This document shows positions 58,676 through 64,000 of a DNA stretch of 64,000 bases, in pieces. Numbering within the stretch: position 1 is the first letter of the stretch; every line of letters begins with the position of its first letter. Under the pieces are notes generated by a model. That model searched no databases and had not been told where the DNA came from. It was given only the letters and a program-made list of their open reading frames with translations. The translations under genes and the position numbers were made by a program. Where the stretch lies: the NCBI GenBank assembly GCA_029783825.1, contig JAREIK010001332.1, positions 636,314 through 700,313 on the forward strand. Direction: 5' to 3'. This DNA comes from Sapria himalayana. Lineage: Eukaryota > Streptophyta > Magnoliopsida > Malpighiales > Rafflesiaceae.

Positions 58676-59459
58676 GTTCTTTTTCTTCCTCATTTTTTTT
58701 CTTCTTTATTTTTGTTTTCATCATCTTCTTTTTTATTTTTTTACTTTTTCTTTAATTTTCTTTTCTTTATTTTTTCTTCTTCTTTTCTTCATATTATTTT
58801 TTTATTCTCTTTATTCTTTTTCTTCCTCATCTTCTTCTTATCATCATCATCATCTTCTTCTTATCATCATCATCATCTTCTTCTTCTTCTTATCATCATC
58901 ATCTTCTTCTTCTTCTTATCATCATCATCTTCTTCTTCTTCATATTTTTCTTCTACTTCTTATTCAACTTCTTTTCTTTATTTTTTTATCTTATTCTTAT
59001 TCTTCTTTTGCTTCTTATTAATATTTTCTCCCTACTTTTTTTTATGAATCTACTTATTTTCTTTCTTATTTTTTTTTCTTTCTATACTCATTCTTCTATT
59101 TTTCCATATTATTCTTCATTCTTTATATCTTTCTTATAATATTTATTTTTCATCATCATCCTCTTCTTCATCTTATTCTTCTTATTTAGCTTTTTTTTTC
59201 TTTCCTCTTATTCTTTTTGTTGTTCTTCTTTGCATTCTTCTTATTATTATTCTCATTCTGCTTTAAAATTAATTTCTATCTTCCTATTCTTCTTCATCAT
59301 CTTTTTTTTTTATTTTCTTTTTTCTTTCTATTCTTCTTATTAATTTCGTTCTTCTTCTTATTATAGTTTTTCTTCCACTTCATATTCTCTTTTTTATGTT
59401 ATTCATTATCTTTATATTCTTATTATTCTTATTCCTCAACATAGAAACTTTTTTTAGTT
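58676..59459. repeat. Pyrimidine-rich array, part 2
   Basis: Same composition as part 1. At 58842-58940 a block of ATCATCATCATCTTCTTC is repeated at least four times, a clear local sub-repeat. Confidence 0.93.
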
Positions 59460-60962
59460 GTTTGACAAAAAATGTATTGATGTGTTTGTACTAGTATGAG
59501 CTTCAAATGAATAGATTTCAATAAATTATGGTTTTGATAAAATTAGATGAATTGTAGTAAATTTGGATGTATTTTTAGTGAAATTATTGAACTTAGTGTA
59601 GTGATGGCTTGGGTGGAAAAAAATAATGGAAAGTCATGATATTTCATATGCAATTACTTTGTTATTCTATTTATATGCTTATTGAAAAGTTGTGGTAGCC
59701 TTTTATGCCGTCGACTATATAAATAAGTCGTGGTAATTTTTGTATGTTTTGACTCTCCTATCAAATTGTCATAGTTATTTTACTATGTAATACTATCTTT
59801 GAGTTCCTAATATTTTCATAAAGTCAAGGCTGTACTATTTTCTAAAATAAAATGATGGCCATGAATTTATTTTAATGTCTTGGAGCATAGTAAAAATACT
59901 AGAACAAAGAGTCATGGTATTTTCTAGTATAGTGACTTAATCATTATAGAACCACAAGCACATAATACAAAGTGATTTTTATTCAAGATAATCTTTACTA
60001 CCATTACTTTCTTTTCTAGAAAATAATTGCCTTAGTCATAGCATTCTTTCCACCATGACTTTGTGAACCATATTGGGAAAACCTCAGTCATGATCATTCC
60101 TTATATCATTACTTTGTATTCAAGAGAGTAAATGCATCAGTCATAGTCATTCTTGTTACCATGACTTTGCATTCTATAAAATATTTAGCTCAACCATTGC
60201 ATTCTTACCTCCATGACTTTGTACTCTAGATGGGATTTACTTCAGTCATAGCATTCCTTAATCACTATGACTTTTCTACTCTAGAGATGATTCAAAGATA
60301 TGATTAAGTCATGGCCTCAATCCATCAATATGACTTACAAATTGGAGATAAGCACAAAATCTTGATGTATAAAAGAAAGTCTTATACTTTTTTACAAAAA
60401 GGGGGGGGGGAGGTGAATCAGATTATGCACCTAAGAGCATGTAACATTTTAGATGATGCGACATGCAACCTTTAATTAGGGGCAAATTTAATATGAATTC
60501 AAGAAAGAATTGGTTGGGATTAGGTTTTTGAACTTAGATCCTTACTAGGACTATTATTAGGAATACTCAATTTTATGAGATGTCATAACAAATATTTCAT
60601 GCAAATTCTTTGCTAATATCATGTTAAATTTGGATCTTAGACAAGTTTATTATACTTGTGTTATGATGATATGATTACATAATACTTATTTGTGATAATG
60701 TTGTGGTTTGAATGTTGATGGATGTAGATAATATTTATAACTAAAATTTAAGGTTTTTGAGTTATCATAGGTTTTTGCATGTTGGTCATGACAATAATGA
60801 AAGGTAATTATAGGACACACTCATGATGTACAATACAAAGGAAGTCTTAGTCTTCTAAACTTATTGCATGAGATAAATATATGTATGAAAAATTGGGATT
60901 GATGTAAGTTTCATTATTATAAGTATGGAAGTTATGAAGCTAAAAGTACAAATATATTTATG
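59460..60962. repeat. Retroelement non-coding segment, copy B, embedded in the array
   Basis: Colinear with copy A (42850-44400) from GTGTTTGTACTAG and TAGTGAAATTATTGA to TAAGTTTCATTATTATAAGTATG and TATATTTATGA. It is full of CATGACT-type words. A G run lies at 60402-60411. Both ends pass straight into pyrimidine array. In copy A the equivalent place (about 44400) has only a short TTATTATTATATTATTTC stretch. Confidence 0.72.
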
Positions 60963-63900
60963 ACCAATTCAATGAGCATATTTTTCTTCATTTTTTCTAA
61001 AACTACTTCATCATCCTCATCTTCAACTATTGCTACTCCATTTTTTTTCTGCATTCTCTTTAACTTCTTATTCTTATTTTTTTTATTTTTTCTTATTTTT
61101 TCTTGTTTTTTTTTCTATTTATTCTTCATCTTGATCTTATTTTTCTTCTTTTTTATCATCATCATCCTTCTACTTCAATTTTTTATTACTTTTCTTTCTT
61201 CATTATTTTTTTTCTTTTTCTTCTTATTTTTCTTCATCTATTTATTCTACTGCTACTACTTCTTTCTACTTCCCCTCTTATTTTTTCACCAACTCTTCAG
61301 ATTTTTCCTCTTCTTCCTCTTGTTCTTCCTATTCTTATTCTTTTTCTTTATCTTTGTCTCCATGATCATCATTATTTTCTTATGATTTTTTTTTAATATT
61401 CTACTTCCACTTATGCTTCTTCTTTTTCTTCCCCAAATTGTTATCTATCAACATTCTCATAATCTTCTTCAACTTGTATTTCTTTGTCATTTTTTTATCT
61501 TTTTCTTACTATTATTATTTTTTTCAATATTCTTCTTCTTCTTCTTCTTCCTTTCTACTTCTTTGTCTTCTCCATGCTCTTCTTCATACCCCGCATGTTC
61601 TTCTTCTTCTTGTTGTTGTTCTTCATTTTCTTCCTCTTCACCTTCTTTATCCTTTATTTTTATTTACAATCTATTTTTTTTCTTTATTTTCTTTTTCTTC
61701 TTCTATTTTTTGTTACTTTCCATCTTCTTCTTATTCTTCTTTTCATTTTTTTTTGTTTTTATTATTCTTATTCTTCTTCTTACTTTTCTTTTTCTTCATC
61801 ATCATCTTCTTCCTAATCAACAACTTTTTATTTTCCCTATAGGTTTTCTTCTTCAATCTCTCTCTCTTTTTTCTTCTTTATCTTCGTATCAATCATCTTG
61901 TTCTTCTTCTTATTCTTAATTTTATTCTCCATCATCATCATCATCTTCTTTTTCTTATTCATTTCATTTTATTTTACTTACTCTTCTTCTTCCTTATCTT
62001 TTTCTTTTGCTTCTTGTTCTTCTTTTTCTTTGTCTTCTTTTTCTTTTTCTTTTTGTTACTCAAGTTCTTATTATTATCCTTCCTCTTTAGCTTTTTTATC
62101 ATCTTCTTTTTAATCATCTTCTTCTACTACTATTCATTCTTCTTCATCATCTTCTTTTTTAATCATTTTCTTAAACTACTACTCATTCTTTTTCATATTT
62201 TGCTTCTTACTACTCATATTTTTTCTATTTCTTTTTATCTTGTTCTTGTTCTTCTTGTTCTTCTTCTTCTTCTTCTTCTTCTTCTTCCTTTCTTCTTCTT
62301 ATTCATATTTATGTTGTCATTTTTGTTCTTATTCTTTTTTTTCAACTTCTTTCTTTTCTTGTTCATTTCTTTTTATATTTTTACTATTTTTTTTCTTTTT
62401 CTTCCTCCTTATCTTCTTCTTTTTCCTTTTCTACCCTATTTTCATCTTCATCATCAACCTATTTTTATTCTTTTTCTTATTCATTCTTTTCTTCATCTCA
62501 TAGCTTTTTCTTCATCTTTTTAATCATTTTCTTCATTTATTTATTCTTTATCTACTTCTTCTTTCATTATCTTTTTCATCTTGATTTTATTTTTTTTCTT
62601 CTTATTCTTCCTTTTCTTCTTCCTCTTTTTCTTATTCTTCTTTTAGTTTTTTTTTCTTCATTATCTTTTTCTCTTTCTTCTTCCTCTTCATCTCATTTTC
62701 TTTTTCTTCTTTTTTTTTTTTTCTTTTTTTTCTTCTTCCTATTTTTCTTGTTATTCATTTACTTTTTCTTTATTATCTTCTTCATCATTCCTTTCTTCTT
62801 AATCATCTTCTTTTTGCTCCTCGTCATCTTTTTTTTCTTCTTCCTCTTATTATTATTTTTTATATTATAATTCTTCCTTTTCTACTTCTACTTTATTTTC
62901 TTCTACTTCTTTTCATGTACATCTTTTTCTTTTAATACTTCTTCTTTTTCATTTTCACATTCTTTCTCTTAATTTTTTTTATTCTTCTTCTACTACTTAT
63001 TATTATTATTATTATTAGTATTATTTTTTCTTCTTCATGATCATTTTCCTCTTATTATTCTTCTTGTTCTACTTCTTCACTTTCTTCTTCCTCTTATTAT
63101 ATATTTTTTTATTTTTCTTCTTACTTTTCTTCTTATTTTTCATTTCATGTCTCTTCTACTACTACTTTTATTTCATCTTTCTCTTTTTCTTCTAATTCTT
63201 CCTCATTTTCTTATTCTTTATTAATCTTTTTCTTTTTATTATTATTCTTATTTTTTTTCAACTTCTTCCTTTTCATTTATTTATCTTCTTCCTCCTTTTT
63301 ATTTACTATTTTTTTACTTCATCTTTGTATTTTCCTTCTTCTTTTTCTTCTCCTTCTACTTCTTATTCTTTTTCCAATTCTACTTATTCTTGTTCCAATT
63401 CTTTTTGATTAACATCATTTTTTTATTCTTCTACTACTTCTTCTTCTTCTTCGTCTTCTTTTTATTTTTCTTATTCTTATTCTTCTTCTTTATTTTGTTC
63501 TTCTTCATTTTGTTTTTCTTATTATTTTGTTCTTCTTTATTATTTTGTTCTTCTTTAACTTCTTCTCCTTATTCTTCCACTTTTTCTACATAAACTTCTT
63601 CATAATCTTCTTCTTGTTCTTTTTCTCTATTCATATCCTTATTCTTTCTCCTATTTTCTTCATATTCCCTTTTATTCTTCTTACTCTTATTATTTGACTT
63701 CTTCTTTCACTTTTTTTTCTTCCTCTTTTTATACATCATACTTTCTTTTTTTCTCTTCTTCTTATTCTTCAATATAATTATCATTATCATTATATTTTTC
63801 ATCTTATTACTTTTGTTGTTGCTCTTTTTATTCTTTACTTTTGATCTTGTTCTTCTTCTTTCTCTCGTTCATTTTTTTTCTTCTTATCCTTCTTCTCATC

Positions 63901-64000
63901 TTTCATTTTTCTATTTTATTTCTTCTTTTTCTTCATGTTCTTCTTCTTCTTCTTCTTTTTTTCTCAATATCATCTTCATTTTATTCTTCTTTCTTCTCTT
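60963..64000. repeat. Pyrimidine-rich array, part 3, runs off the window
   Basis: Same TTC/TCT-rich character to the last base, so the true array is longer than seen. A pure TTC run lies at 62258-62287. The + strand frames rich in Phe, Leu and Ser are artefacts of composition. Confidence 0.95.

Noticed and set aside
58842..58960. CRISPR-like regular repeats
   Set aside because: The spacing is irregular and low-complexity, there are no spacers, and the genome is plant nuclear.

Overview
The window is AT-rich nuclear DNA from a flowering plant. This rests on plant-type introns, plant hAT, LINE and chromovirus elements, Athila/Tat-like retroelement remains, and an exon set for the DNA-replication protein PSF2. 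I cannot name the species. There is one host gene. Almost everything else is transposon or satellite-like DNA.

Layout. 1-11.0 kb: two related hAT transposons, an older degenerate copy (about 1160-4296) and a well-bounded copy (7267-10923, perfect 8-bp target duplication), plus a hAT-type MITE (4790-5392). 11.0-26.1 kb: six exons of the GINS subunit PSF2 on the + strand (11008-11122, 11916-12012, 12085-12115, 12240-12326, 12598-12750, 26035-26076). The first coding exon is not in the window. The hAT copy ends 84 bp before the first visible exon. The last intron is 13.3 kb and holds a triplicated segment that includes the end of the preceding exon, a LINE fragment, a tRNA-like SINE trace, a Ty3/gypsy chromovirus (15294-20960) split by a hAT-derived MITE, and 2 kb of AT-rich repeats rich in the palindrome TATATCATGATATA. 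26.1-34 kb: intergenic DNA with GC-richer transposon relics, microsatellites and a small foldback. 34-51.7 kb: heavily decayed minus-strand Athila/Tat-like remains, with two gag copies 9.29 kb apart, one integrase C-terminal region, and a plus-strand (antisense) ORF relic resembling a plant transposon-protein domain. 51.7-64 kb: a pyrimidine-rich (TTC/TCT) array on the + strand, interrupted by a nested foldback (58076-58675) and by a 1.5-kb retroelement segment (59460-60960).

Function. Only PSF2 is likely to be a functional gene. Every transposon coding region seen here carries stops or frameshifts. The most unusual object is the pyrimidine array. It is not a simple microsatellite: it contains diverged higher-order copies about 0.9-1.1 kb apart, and it directly borders retroelement sequence.
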